Shown here one piece after another: positions 35,450 to 44,168 of a stretch of 64,000 bases of DNA. Origin of the DNA: CAWAND01 sp963783335 (GTDB lineage Bacteria; Chloroflexota; Anaerolineae; Anaerolineales; E44-bin32); assembly GCA_963783335.1 (NCBI GenBank), contig CAWAND010000010.1, positions 434,001-498,000 of the forward strand, read 5' to 3'. The notes below the pieces were generated by a model. It saw only the letters and a program-made list of their open reading frames with translations. It ran no database searches and was not told the origin of the DNA. How positions within the stretch are numbered: position 1 is the stretch's first letter; the number at the start of each line of letters is the position of its first letter. The position numbers were made by a program, and so were the translations under genes.

Positions 35450-37036
35450 ATGCATCACGCAGTCCGTTCGACCTTGTTCGGGTTGTTGGTCCTGTCGGTG
35501 ACAGGCTGCAATTACGCCTCCCAGACCAACCCACCGCCAGCCAATGTGGCGACCTCCGATGCGACCCCAACCGGGCACTCTTTGGGGTCGATCGAGGGAA
35601 GCGTGTGGCACGACCTGTGCGACTCAGGCGCTGATGGCGAACCCAGCCTAACGCAGACGCCGCCGGGGTGTGTCCAGGGGGACACGGCCCTGGGCCGGTT
35701 CCATGCCGACGGCATCCGCCAGACATCTGAGCCCGGTTTGCCTGCTGTGACCCTTTCCCTTGCCTCCGGCGCCTGCCCAGGCGAAGGCGCCCAGCAGACC
35801 GCGCTTTCCGATGCCAACGGCACCTTCACTTTTTCCGGGTTAGAGGCAGGAACCTACTGCGTGGCTATCGACTCGGGCTCAGCCGCCAACCAGGCTGCTC
35901 TCTCCCCGGGAATGTGGACCCATCCCCAGGTTGATGTGAACCCTGCCTCGCTCGACGTGACCCTGCAGGCTGGAGAGATGAAGACCGGGGTTGATTTCGG
36001 TTGGGACGAACAGGCCGCACCGCGCCATGTGCACGCAGCCTCCATCTTCGACCATTCCCAACTGCAGGTATTCGACACCGGCATAGGACTCGACAAGCAG
36101 TCGCCGCCTACGCGCGGCCTGATGCCCCGCGGCGGAGTTGCACAAGGCGAGGTCTTCGCCTTCGCATACACCCCGACCGCCCGAGTCATCGCGCGCGACG
36201 GATCACAGAGCGAGGTGGCGTTCATCAAGAATCCCGACCTTGGATTGGCGGTATGGCCTGGGCTGGGCGATCAATCGCCGATGCTTGCTTGGTCCAATGT
36301 GACCCAAGACAATCCGGCGGAGTCCGTCCTTCTGGTCAGCGACCTGGATGGGACCGCCATTCGATCGGTCTATTCGGAACCGCTGGACGCCGACCGCTTG
36401 ACCCACCTTGTCGTCCAGGGCTGGGCCGCTGACGGAACGACCCTCCTCTTCAGCCGAGAGCCCTACGGAATCGGCGGCTACATCCCGTTCGATGGGGCAT
36501 CCAGCCTGTACCGTTTGCAGCTCGATACCGGCCAGGTGACCACCCTGGTTGACTACGACCCGCAAACTCGTCGCGCCTTGTGCCTGGACGGCCTGTCGCC
36601 GGATGGGGATGCCATCACCTCGCACTGCCCGCCGACGGGAATCTCCTTGCTCGATCTGTCAGGCAACGTTCAAGCCACAATCGCCACCCCATCAAGCGTT
36701 GGCCAGCCCTTCCTCCTCGGAAGCGCGCTGTTCAGCCCAGACGGGGGCCGGATCGCGTTCGCGATCGCACGGGGCAATCCCGATGATGAGCACGGCTGGG
36801 TGGCGGTTTCGGACGGACGGAACGGGGATTCCCATGTCATCACCGATCGGGCTGGCGGCTTCTTCCACGTGGTTGCCTGGCTGAACAGCGACCATCTGCT
36901 CATTCAGTGGATCGAGTCGTCATGCGGATCCGACTGCGCCGGTGACAGCCTGTGGACCATCGGCGCCGACGGGAGTGGGTTGACCCAGGTGGCGAACGGT
37001 GACTTCATCACACTGACCAACGCCAATCAGCCCTAG
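35450..37036 (+). CDS. Lipoprotein with SdrD B-like and TolB-like propeller domains
   Basis: A 528-residue lipoprotein (lipobox SVTGC). Residues about 45-190 contain GSIEGSVWHDLCDSGADGEP and NGTFTFSGLEAGTYCVAID, the pattern of SdrD B-like/Cna B-type beta sandwiches. Residues about 200-520 form a WD40-like propeller (VVQGWAADGTTLLFSREP, CLDGLSPDGDAITSHC, FSPDGGRIAFAIARG). ATG 35450 is chosen because the signal peptide begins there. Likely a cell-surface binding protein. Confidence 0.8.
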   Translation: MHHAVRSTLFGLLVLSVTGCNYASQTNPPPANVATSDATPTGHSLGSIEGSVWHDLCDSGADGEPSLTQTPPGCVQGDTALGRFHADGIRQTSEPGLPAVTLSLASGACPGEGAQQTALSDANGTFTFSGLEAGTYCVAIDSGSAANQAALSPGMWTHPQVDVNPASLDVTLQAGEMKTGVDFGWDEQAAPRHVHAASIFDHSQLQVFDTGIGLDKQSPPTRGLMPRGGVAQGEVFAFAYTPTARVIARDGSQSEVAFIKNPDLGLAVWPGLGDQSPMLAWSNVTQDNPAESVLLVSDLDGTAIRSVYSEPLDADRLTHLVVQGWAADGTTLLFSREPYGIGGYIPFDGASSLYRLQLDTGQVTTLVDYDPQTRRALCLDGLSPDGDAITSHCPPTGISLLDLSGNVQATIATPSSVGQPFLLGSALFSPDGGRIAFAIARGNPDDEHGWVAVSDGRNGDSHVITDRAGGFFHVVAWLNSDHLLIQWIESSCGSDCAGDSLWTIGADGSGLTQVANGDFITLTNANQP

Positions 37037-37085
37037 GCTCGACACAGCCCTGCACCCAACGGGGCATCCCGCCGGCCGGCTGACG

Positions 37086-37105
37086 CTTGTGACGGTTTTC
37101 ACAAG
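37086..37105. promoter_or_regulatory. CRP-like palindromic operator
   Basis: CTTGTGACGGTTTTCACAAG lies 102 bases upstream of the aminopeptidase start. Outer bases C..G pair as well. Confidence 0.65.
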
Positions 37106-37206
37106 TCGCGGCTGGGCCGGCGGGGTTTGTCGCCAGCCGGGTCAGGCGCGACAATGGCCTCCGTGCCCAGAGCACGCTCAAGCCGATTTTTGGAGGCCGA
37201 CGCCGT

Positions 37207-38469
37207 ATGCCGATAGATTTCGAAGCTGCCTTTGATCGCTACGCTGAGCTAATCATCCGCGTTGGGCTGAATCTGCAGCCAGACCAACCCCTGATTATCG
37301 CCGATCCAAGCATCCGTTTTGGCATACCAATGGAAGCCGCCCCCTTCATCCGCATCTTGGCCAAGAAGGCCTACGCGGTCGGCGCCCGATCAGTCGAGCC
37401 GCTTTGGGGAGACAGCGCTCTCTCGGTGATCGCCATGGAACGCAGGGGCAAGGACTGGATCGAATCCTTCCCGGACTGGCGGTTTCAAGCCGCCGCCGAA
37501 CACGTCCGTCAGGGTGGCGCTTATCTCTCCGTCCATGCGCACGCCCCGAATCTCTTGGAAAGCCAAGATGAAGAGCTGGCCGCCGCCCTCCAGCGCAGGA
37601 CACAAAACGCCTTCGACGCCACGTCTGAAATCACCACCAGGGACAAAACCAACTGGTGCGTCGTTGCCGTTCCCGGCTCCGCCTGGGCAGACATGGTCTT
37701 GCCGGACCTCCCGCCCGAGGCGCGGGTGGATGAGTTGTGGAGTTTGGTCTTGCGCATATGCCGTGCTGATCAGCCCGACCCGGCGGCTGCCTGGCGGGAG
37801 CATGTTTCGAACCTGACAGCACGCCACGCGTACCTGAATGCCAAATCATATGATGGGCTGCGATACACGGCACCCGGCACCGATCTGACTATCGGCCTTC
37901 CCGCCGGCCACCTTTGGCACGGCGGAGGAAGCACGTCCAGCTCGGGCATTTCTTTCATCCCCAACATGCCCACCGAGGAGGTGTATACACTCCCCGACCG
38001 GCGTCGGGCCCAAGGCACGGTATCGGCTTCCATGCCATTGAGCGTCGCCGGGCGTGTCATCGAAGACATCCGCTTGACCTTCGAAGATGGCCGCGTGGTC
38101 GCCTCACACGCCTCGGTGAACGACTCCCTTCTAACCAGCCTGCTGGCAACCGATGAGGGAGCGGCACATCTGGGCGAGGTGGCGCTCGTCCCCCACAGTT
38201 CTCCGGTGTCGCAATCCGGGGTGCTCTTCTACGACACCCTGTTCGACGAAAACGCCGCCTGCCATCTGGCGCTGGGGCGAGCCTACACATCCACGCTGGA
38301 CGGCGGCGACGCCATGGATGAGGCGGCGTTCGCGGCCGCCGGCGGCAACTCGAGCAAGATCCATGTCGATTTCATGATCGGCTCGGACAAGATGGACATC
38401 GACGGTCTGACCGCCGACGGCCGCGCCGAGTCCGTTATCCGCTCGGGCGAGTGGGCTTTCGACGTCTGA
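37207..38469 (+). CDS. M29-family aminopeptidase
   Basis: A 420-residue metallopeptidase of the thermophilic aminopeptidase T/AmpS family. The C-terminal half carries the metal-binding motifs: FIPNMPTEEVYTLPDR (Glu), FYDTLFDENAACHLALGRAY (Asp, Glu, His) and SKIHVDFMIGS (His, Asp). The N-terminal alpha/beta domain begins LIIRVGLNLQPDQPL. It removes N-terminal residues from peptides in the cytosol. GGAGG lies 10 bases upstream of ATG 37207; a CRP-like site lies upstream. Confidence 0.92.
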   Translation: MPIDFEAAFDRYAELIIRVGLNLQPDQPLIIADPSIRFGIPMEAAPFIRILAKKAYAVGARSVEPLWGDSALSVIAMERRGKDWIESFPDWRFQAAAEHVRQGGAYLSVHAHAPNLLESQDEELAAALQRRTQNAFDATSEITTRDKTNWCVVAVPGSAWADMVLPDLPPEARVDELWSLVLRICRADQPDPAAAWREHVSNLTARHAYLNAKSYDGLRYTAPGTDLTIGLPAGHLWHGGGSTSSSGISFIPNMPTEEVYTLPDRRRAQGTVSASMPLSVAGRVIEDIRLTFEDGRVVASHASVNDSLLTSLLATDEGAAHLGEVALVPHSSPVSQSGVLFYDTLFDENAACHLALGRAYTSTLDGGDAMDEAAFAAAGGNSSKIHVDFMIGSDKMDIDGLTADGRAESVIRSGEWAFDV

Positions 38470-38526
38470 CCCCCTGACCCGCTTCCACCCAACAGCCCAA
38501 TTTCAGCCTCAGATGCCCTTTGCCGC

Positions 38527-38610
38527 TTGACGGCCAGGGGCAATTTCTGCTAAAGTGGTGTCAAGAACAAGCATTTTCCGTCAAAAAACGACATATTCAC
38601 TCAAAACATC
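38527..38610 (+). promoter_or_regulatory. deoR promoter with three 20-bp-spaced direct repeats
   Basis: TTGACG (38527-38532), an 18-bp spacer and TAAAGT (38551-38556) form a promoter. Immediately downstream, TCAAGAACAA, TCAAAAAACG and TCAAAACATC begin at 38561, 38581 and 38601, exactly 20 bp apart, two helical turns each. The first repeat overlaps the expected transcription start. Phased direct repeats are typical DeoR-family operators, so autoregulation is likely. Confidence 0.65.
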
Positions 38611-38645
38611 GGTTATTGCTTCCAACTGTTGGCAAGAGGAAGATC

Positions 38646-39410
38646 GTGCTGAGCGAAGAGCGGCGGCGCAGAATCCTGGAGCTCCTTGACGCGAGGAACA
38701 GCGTTCGTGTCGCTGACTTGAGCCAGGAGTTGGGTGTGAGTGAAGCTACCGTCCGGCGCGATTTGGACATGCTCGACTCAAATGGCCGGGCGCGTCGTGT
38801 CCACGGGGGCGCCATGCAGACTCAGGATGCCCCGCCCGAACCGCCGGTTCTTCACCGAGAGCATGAGAACCGGGCCGCCAAGCAAGCCATTGGCCGCCTC
38901 ACCGCTTCGATGATCGAAGACGGTGAGGCGGTTTTTCTCGGCTCAGGCACTACGACTCTCGAGGTTGCCCACAACCTCATATCTCATTCCGACCTGACTG
39001 TGGTCACCAACGCGCTGACGATTGTCAATGTCTTCGCCCAGCTGGAGCGTGTCTCGCTCGTGGTTGTCGGGGGCATGCTTCGCCAATCGGAAATGTCCTT
39101 TGTGGGGCATATCGCCGAAGCCGCCTTGGGCGAGGTGCGGGTGGACAAGGTGATCATGGGCATCCGGGGCATCGCCCTTCGAGCCGGATTGACCAACGAC
39201 TACTTGCCCGAAGTCATGACTGATCGTGCGATCCTGGCCATGGCTCCCAACCTGGTTCTCGTGGCGGACAACAGCAAGTTCGGTCGAGTGGCATCGGCAT
39301 TTGTGGCCCCGATTGAACAAGTTTCGACTCTGGTTACCGATGGCCAGACCGACGCCGGGGTGCTTTCCCGGATACGCAACCTGGGCGTCGACGTCCGCGT
39401 GGCTAGATAG
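38646..39410 (+). CDS. DeoR-family transcriptional repressor
   Basis: A 254-residue regulator. The N-terminal HTH is LSEERRRRILELLDARNSVRVADLSQELGVSEATVRRDLDML, and RRVHGGAM begins the linker typical of DeoR/AgaR/GlpR. The C-terminal DeoRC sugar-phosphate sensor has FLGSGTTTLEVA, TVVTNAL, GGMLRQSEMSFVG and VADNSKFGR. GTG 38646 follows AAGAGGAAG. Next to an amino-sugar PTS locus it probably responds to a hexosamine or tagatose phosphate. Confidence 0.9.
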   Translation: MLSEERRRRILELLDARNSVRVADLSQELGVSEATVRRDLDMLDSNGRARRVHGGAMQTQDAPPEPPVLHREHENRAAKQAIGRLTASMIEDGEAVFLGSGTTTLEVAHNLISHSDLTVVTNALTIVNVFAQLERVSLVVVGGMLRQSEMSFVGHIAEAALGEVRVDKVIMGIRGIALRAGLTNDYLPEVMTDRAILAMAPNLVLVADNSKFGRVASAFVAPIEQVSTLVTDGQTDAGVLSRIRNLGVDVRVAR

Positions 39411-39495
39411 GCGATGAATAGCAGAGCGCTTTCCCCAAGAAGACCTGGTCGTAGACAGCAGCCTCACGGCTGACCCACCCAATGGCAGGCGATCT

Positions 39496-40542
39496 ATGAC
39501 GTCACAGACAGAACCTCACACCTACCGTGAAATCCTCACCCAACCCGAGACATGGCGCGCCACCCTGCGCGCCCTGCAGCCGCGTGCAGATGATGTCCAG
39601 GCCTGGGCCAGCCAAGGTCACGATGGAGCCACCTTCATCGGCTGCGGCTCGACCTACTACCTCTCACTTTCAACCAGCCGCGTCTGGCAAGCTCTGATGA
39701 GGGAGCAGGTCCAAACCCTGCCCTCTTCGGAGGCGTGGCTTTTTCCCGAACTACTCACAACCGGCGGGTCGCCCCTAATGCTCGCCCATTCCCGTTCAGG
39801 TGAGACCACCGAGACGCTTCGGGCGCTGGATGCCTATCGACAACGCAGCCCATTGCGTCCTCTGGTCGTAACCTGCAAGCCGGACAGTCAGATCACCGAT
39901 TCCGATCCCTTCGTGGTCACAGCCGAACAAGCCGACGAGAAAAGCGTGGCCCAGACTCGGTCATTCACAGGTATGTTGCTCGCCAGCCAGGCCGTAGCGG
40001 CCCTGGCCGCCGCGAACACTGAGCATCTCTCTCAACTCTCCAACCTGCCAGATCACTTGGAGGCGTTGCTGCCTGACTACCTCCAACTGGCCGAAGAACT
40101 CGGTGGCGACGAGCAACTGGACCACTTCGTCTTCCTCGGCTCGGGCGTCAACCATGGTCTGGCGTGCGAAGCCATGCTCAAGATGAAGGAAATGTCCCAG
40201 TCGCGCTCAGAGGCATTCCACTTTCTCGAATACCGTCACGGACCCAAGGCGACGATGACGACGTCCACGTTGATCGTGGGGCTCGTTTCGGACCAGGCCA
40301 AGACCGAGGAGCTTCGTCTGATCCGGGAGGCGAAGTCGGCCGGTGCTCATACTCTTTGCATCGGCTCACCGGGATCAGACTCTCTGGATTTGTTCGACGT
40401 TTCTCTTCCCGAGTCCCTCAGCGATCTGTCCAGGGGGCTGTTGGCCCTGCCCCTGCTGCAGTTGCTGGCCTACCATCGCGCCATGGCGCGTGGACTCAAC
40501 CCTGATCGGCCCGCCAATCTCGACCCAGCCGTGCTGCTATGA
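39496..40542 (+). CDS. SIS-domain sugar-phosphate isomerase/deaminase (AgaS/GlmS-like) 1
   Basis: A 348-residue protein with two SIS domains. FIGCGSTYYLS and AHSRSGETTETLRAL are the phosphosugar-binding motifs of domain one; FLGSGVNHGLA and EAFHFLEYRHGP with the Glu/His pair belong to domain two. This matches the GlmS isomerase half without a glutaminase domain, the group including AgaS and GlmD deaminases. Probable reaction: deamination/isomerisation of an amino-sugar 6-phosphate to a ketose phosphate. It follows deoR by 85 bases. Confidence 0.85.
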   Translation: MTSQTEPHTYREILTQPETWRATLRALQPRADDVQAWASQGHDGATFIGCGSTYYLSLSTSRVWQALMREQVQTLPSSEAWLFPELLTTGGSPLMLAHSRSGETTETLRALDAYRQRSPLRPLVVTCKPDSQITDSDPFVVTAEQADEKSVAQTRSFTGMLLASQAVAALAAANTEHLSQLSNLPDHLEALLPDYLQLAEELGGDEQLDHFVFLGSGVNHGLACEAMLKMKEMSQSRSEAFHFLEYRHGPKATMTTSTLIVGLVSDQAKTEELRLIREAKSAGAHTLCIGSPGSDSLDLFDVSLPESLSDLSRGLLALPLLQLLAYHRAMARGLNPDRPANLDPAVLL

Positions 40543-40749
40543 AGAGTGCACTCCGACGAACCAACCCATATGAGAAACGCCCTTCCGAGCGCTGGGGATC
40601 GGAGGGTCCTCGACCCCGCCGCCTGGGCAGCTGGTCTCGTGGCCAGCTCCCCACATTCATGCTAGGAGGTTGCCCATAAGTCATCCCCCATTTAGGTTGG
40701 GTTCAACCCCAATTGTCGTAGTTGCACCAGAATGCGGAGGAAAAAGACG

Positions 40750-42321
40750 ATGCATATCTCTATGGGCCTTGCATTTGTGCTGGCCTTCATCGCCGGATTT
40801 TCATACTTCTCTCGACGCTTCATGGGGGATCTGTACTTGGAGCGGGCAATTGTCCTCGGCCCTGTGACCGGGCTGATCATGGGCGATATGCAAACCGGCT
40901 TGATGCTCGGCGGCACAATGGAATTGATCTTCATGGGTGCGGCCGATATCGGCGGTTCGGTACCCCCGAACCTCCCCATCGGCTCCGTCCTCGGCACGGC
41001 TTTCGCTATCTCGGGCGGATTGAGCGTCCAAGAGGCGTTGGTCATCGCCATCCCGGCGGCATTGCTCGGATCATTCTTTGAGCTGATCGCCAAGTCCGTG
41101 AGCACGATCTTCGTGTCCGGCGCCGAGTACTTCGCCGATCGGGGCAACACCAACGGAGTCTCGGCTATGGTCCACACCGGCAACCTGGCGCACTTCTTGG
41201 CCGACTTCTTGCCGGTGTTCGTGGCGCTATCGGCCGGCTCCCAGGTAGTGGAGGGTCTGGGCAATGCCATTCCAGCCTCGGTCAAGACCGGGATCGGCGT
41301 GGCTGGAAATCTGCTCCCGGCACTGGGCTTCGCCCTGCTGCTCAGCACGCTGGCCACAACTGAGCTGCTCCCGTTCTTCTTCTTTGGTTTTGTGTTGGCG
41401 GCCTATGCCAACTTCGGAGTCCTTGGCGCTGCTTTCGTCGGCCTGCTGATCGCCGCCTACTACATCATGCAGAGCGGCGGCCTCCAGCTCGTCGGCGGCA
41501 AGGACGAGGGCGAAGCCAGCATGGTTTCGGGCCAAGATCAGCGCACCATCTACTGGCGATCCTTCGCCATCCAGTCGGCCTTCAGCTTTGACCGGATGCA
41601 GGCTCTCGGCTGGACCTGGGCGCTGATACCCTTCCTGAAGAAGCTGTATGGGAACACTGATGAGCTGCGGCGCGCCTTGCGCAGACACTTGGTTTTCTTC
41701 AACACTCACCCGTGGATCCCGGGGCCGATCTTCGCCTCGGTCGCCGAACTCGAGGCGCGGCGGGCTAAGAACCCGGATGAGGTGGACGAGCAGTCAATTC
41801 AGGGCGTCAAAGGCAGCCTGATGGGCCCCTTGGCGGGCATCGGAGATTCCTCGTTCCACGGCACGTGGCGGCCGCTCATGGGCGGCATTGCCGCATCCAT
41901 GGGGCTGCAGGGCAACCCCATCGCCCCGCTGTTCTTCTTCCTGTCGACTAACATCGTGCACGTTTGGGTGCGGTGGTTCTCACAAGATCGCGGCTTCCGC
42001 TACGGCAGCCAGTTGTTCGAGCGCGTGGACGCTGAACGACTGCAGACCATCATGCGCGGCGCGGCTATGGCCGGCCTGATGGGCATCGGCGGCTTGGTAG
42101 GCACCTGGCTCAGCGTTACCACTCCGCTGGCCTACACCATCCAGAATTCCACGGTGTCAATACAGAGCATGTTGGACAGCATCATGCCCAAATTCCTGCC
42201 CCTGGTTGTCACCCTGTTGACCTACTGGGCCATCCGACGCGGTGCCCGCACCGTTATCCTCATGCTGGTTCTCGCCATCGGTGGTTTTGCACTGGGTGCC
42301 CTCGGCATCCTTGGAAAGTAA
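40750..42321 (+). CDS. PTS EIIC-EIID fusion, mannose family
   Basis: A 523-residue membrane permease. Residues about 1-250 are EIIC (AGFSYFSRRFMGD, VLGPVTGLIMGDMQTGLMLGG, FMGAADIGGSVPPN). Residues about 265-523 are EIID (WRSFAIQSAFSFDRMQALGW, FFNTHPWIPGPIFA, LAGIGDSSFHGTWRP). In most PTS of this family the two are separate genes; here one reading frame joins them through a short hydrophilic linker (GGKDEGEASMVSGQDQ). ATG 40750 follows GGAGGAAAAA. Together with the EIIB and EIIA genes downstream it would import and phosphorylate a hexosamine. Confidence 0.9.
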   Translation: MHISMGLAFVLAFIAGFSYFSRRFMGDLYLERAIVLGPVTGLIMGDMQTGLMLGGTMELIFMGAADIGGSVPPNLPIGSVLGTAFAISGGLSVQEALVIAIPAALLGSFFELIAKSVSTIFVSGAEYFADRGNTNGVSAMVHTGNLAHFLADFLPVFVALSAGSQVVEGLGNAIPASVKTGIGVAGNLLPALGFALLLSTLATTELLPFFFFGFVLAAYANFGVLGAAFVGLLIAAYYIMQSGGLQLVGGKDEGEASMVSGQDQRTIYWRSFAIQSAFSFDRMQALGWTWALIPFLKKLYGNTDELRRALRRHLVFFNTHPWIPGPIFASVAELEARRAKNPDEVDEQSIQGVKGSLMGPLAGIGDSSFHGTWRPLMGGIAASMGLQGNPIAPLFFFLSTNIVHVWVRWFSQDRGFRYGSQLFERVDAERLQTIMRGAAMAGLMGIGGLVGTWLSVTTPLAYTIQNSTVSIQSMLDSIMPKFLPLVVTLLTYWAIRRGARTVILMLVLAIGGFALGALGILGK

Positions 42322-42329
42322 GTTCCGCT

Positions 42330-42366
42330 GGGAGAGGGCTCGGAAGGATCCTCCGAGTCCTCTCCC
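42330..42366 (+). terminator. 15-bp hairpin between EIIC-EIID and EIIB
   Basis: GGGAGAGGGCTCGGA (42330-42344) pairs with TCCGAGTCCTCTCCC (42352-42366), one G-U pair, loop 7. It follows the permease stop by 8 bases. No T-run follows, so it may be an attenuator or a message-stabilising stem rather than a full terminator, since the PTS genes continue downstream. Confidence 0.55.
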
Positions 42367-42442
42367 GCTTCCGAACTTGAATGCAGGACAGGGTAGGATT
42401 GAGTTCAGGCAGTCAAACGCTTCGATACCGGGAGGCAAGAGC

Positions 42443-42925
42443 ATGGAAATCGCATTGGTTCGGGTCGACGAACGCCTGATTCATGGGCAAATCACCATGA
42501 ATTGGACTCGCCGGGTGGGAGCCAATGTGATCCTGGCGGCCAACGACGACGTGGTGAAAAACTCTCTGCAATCCAATCTGATGAAGATGGCCGCCCCCCC
42601 CGGAACAAAGGTCGAAATCCTTTCCATGGCAGACGCCGCCGAAAAGATCAGCGGTGACGCCTGGCCCAACGGGAAACTGCTGATCCTGGTCCGAAATCCT
42701 ATCGACCTTGTCTACCTGATCGAGCATGGTCTAGATATTGAAAAGGCCAATGTGGGCGGCGTGCGCAAACAAGGTGCCGACATCAAGCTCACCAAAGAAG
42801 TGATGGCCACTGAGGATGAGCTCGCCGCCTGGAAGAAACTGGACGAACTGGGGATCGACCTCCAAGTCCAATGGTTGCCCGGCGAAGGAAGCACCAACCT
42901 CAACAACGTCCTGAAGAAGTTCTGA
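42443..42925 (+). CDS. PTS EIIB, mannose family
   Basis: A 160-residue cytosolic subunit. LVRVDERLIHGQITMNW contains the phosphorylatable His (about residue 14); ANVILAANDDVVKN, LVRNPIDLVYLIEHG and NVGGVRKQ fit the ManX/SorB-type EIIB fold. It receives phosphate from EIIA and passes it to the sugar. GGGAGGCAAG precedes ATG 42443. Confidence 0.92.
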   Translation: MEIALVRVDERLIHGQITMNWTRRVGANVILAANDDVVKNSLQSNLMKMAAPPGTKVEILSMADAAEKISGDAWPNGKLLILVRNPIDLVYLIEHGLDIEKANVGGVRKQGADIKLTKEVMATEDELAAWKKLDELGIDLQVQWLPGEGSTNLNNVLKKF

Positions 42926-42981
42926 CCGGCCTGCGCTGTCCGCGGCCGCCGGCTTGTCGAAACCCTGCAGATGGAGCGCGC

Positions 42982-44106
42982 ATGACCCCCGAGATACCCC
43001 AATCCCTACAAGCTGCCCACGCCCGCAAGGCGCATCCCTATCTGATGTGGGAGGGACTCAACTCGTCGCCCGAGGCCCTGGCCGCCTGCCAAACGGAGGC
43101 GCTGCAACAGGCCGTGTCCGAGGCAGCGGCCGCGCTGGCCGGCTGCTCGCACCTGTACCTCATCGGCTGCGGGACGTCATTGTTCGCTGGCCAGGCGACC
43201 GCCATGGCCCTGGGCCAGATAGCCGGCCGGCCAGCAACGGCGGTAAATGCCTTTGAACTGCGCGCATTCCCGCCCCCCAATCTGGGACAGGCGGGGCTGA
43301 TCGCCATCTCCCACTCAGGGGGCACGCCAGAGGTGATCGACGCCATGGCGCTCGCCAGAGCCCTTGGCACGCCGGTGGTCGCCCTGACTGACCGCCCCAA
43401 CGCCCCGGTTTCCCAGGCGGCGGATGTGACGCTGCTCGGCCCGGGAGGGGTCGAGCCGGCGCTCCCCAAGACCCGCAGCTATCTCACGGCACTGTATCGC
43501 CTCCTGCGCCTGGTTGGGAGCCTCTCCGACAGTGACGCTGGCGGACAACTGCTCGAGGCCATGGCAACGCTTCCCGACCAAACCCGTCAACAACTCCAAG
43601 CCCACGAAGAGCAAACGCGCCAAATGGGAGAGAGGTACGCTGGTGTGCGGCGGATCGCCGTCGCTGGCGCCGGCTTCAATCTGGCCACGGCCAACGAAGC
43701 CGCTCTCAAGCTCACGGAAGCTTCCTTGAGCCTGACCGATGCCTGGGAACTTGAGGAAGCCGGCCATGGCGCTTGGGCCAGCACCGAGGCAGGAGATCTG
43801 GTGATCGTCGTGGCATCCGAAGGGCCCGAGTTGGACAAAGCCAGATCGCTCATATCGGGCATGAGAGCCATCGATGCACACACGTGGTTGATCACCGATG
43901 GTGATCCCGCAACCGCCGAGCCGGACGGCATCACCCGCCTGCCGAGCGGTCTGCCCCCGGCGCTCGTGCCGATGCTGGCGATCTTGCCCCTGTATCAATT
44001 CACCTACTTCCTGACCCTGGCCCGCGGTATCCATCCCGACATCATGCGCACCGACGACCCTGCCTACCTGGCCGCCCGAAAACTCCTGAGACCTTCGCGT
44101 GTCTAG
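42982..44106 (+). CDS. SIS-domain sugar-phosphate isomerase/deaminase 2
   Basis: A 374-residue protein with two SIS domains: LYLIGCGTSLFAGQA and AISHSGGTPEVIDAM in the first, AVAGAGFNLATANEAALKL and ELEEAGHGAWAS in the second. The usual E-x-x-HGP signature of GlmS-like isomerases is altered to EEAGHGA, so the substrate may differ from the other SIS proteins of this locus. ATG 42982 has GGAG 6 bases upstream. Confidence 0.8.
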   Translation: MTPEIPQSLQAAHARKAHPYLMWEGLNSSPEALAACQTEALQQAVSEAAAALAGCSHLYLIGCGTSLFAGQATAMALGQIAGRPATAVNAFELRAFPPPNLGQAGLIAISHSGGTPEVIDAMALARALGTPVVALTDRPNAPVSQAADVTLLGPGGVEPALPKTRSYLTALYRLLRLVGSLSDSDAGGQLLEAMATLPDQTRQQLQAHEEQTRQMGERYAGVRRIAVAGAGFNLATANEAALKLTEASLSLTDAWELEEAGHGAWASTEAGDLVIVVASEGPELDKARSLISGMRAIDAHTWLITDGDPATAEPDGITRLPSGLPPALVPMLAILPLYQFTYFLTLARGIHPDIMRTDDPAYLAARKLLRPSRV

Positions 44107-44168
44107 ACCAAGTTCAATGTCGCGCGACTTTCATGGCGGGTCGCAGATGCGCTTCCAAAGGATTGATC

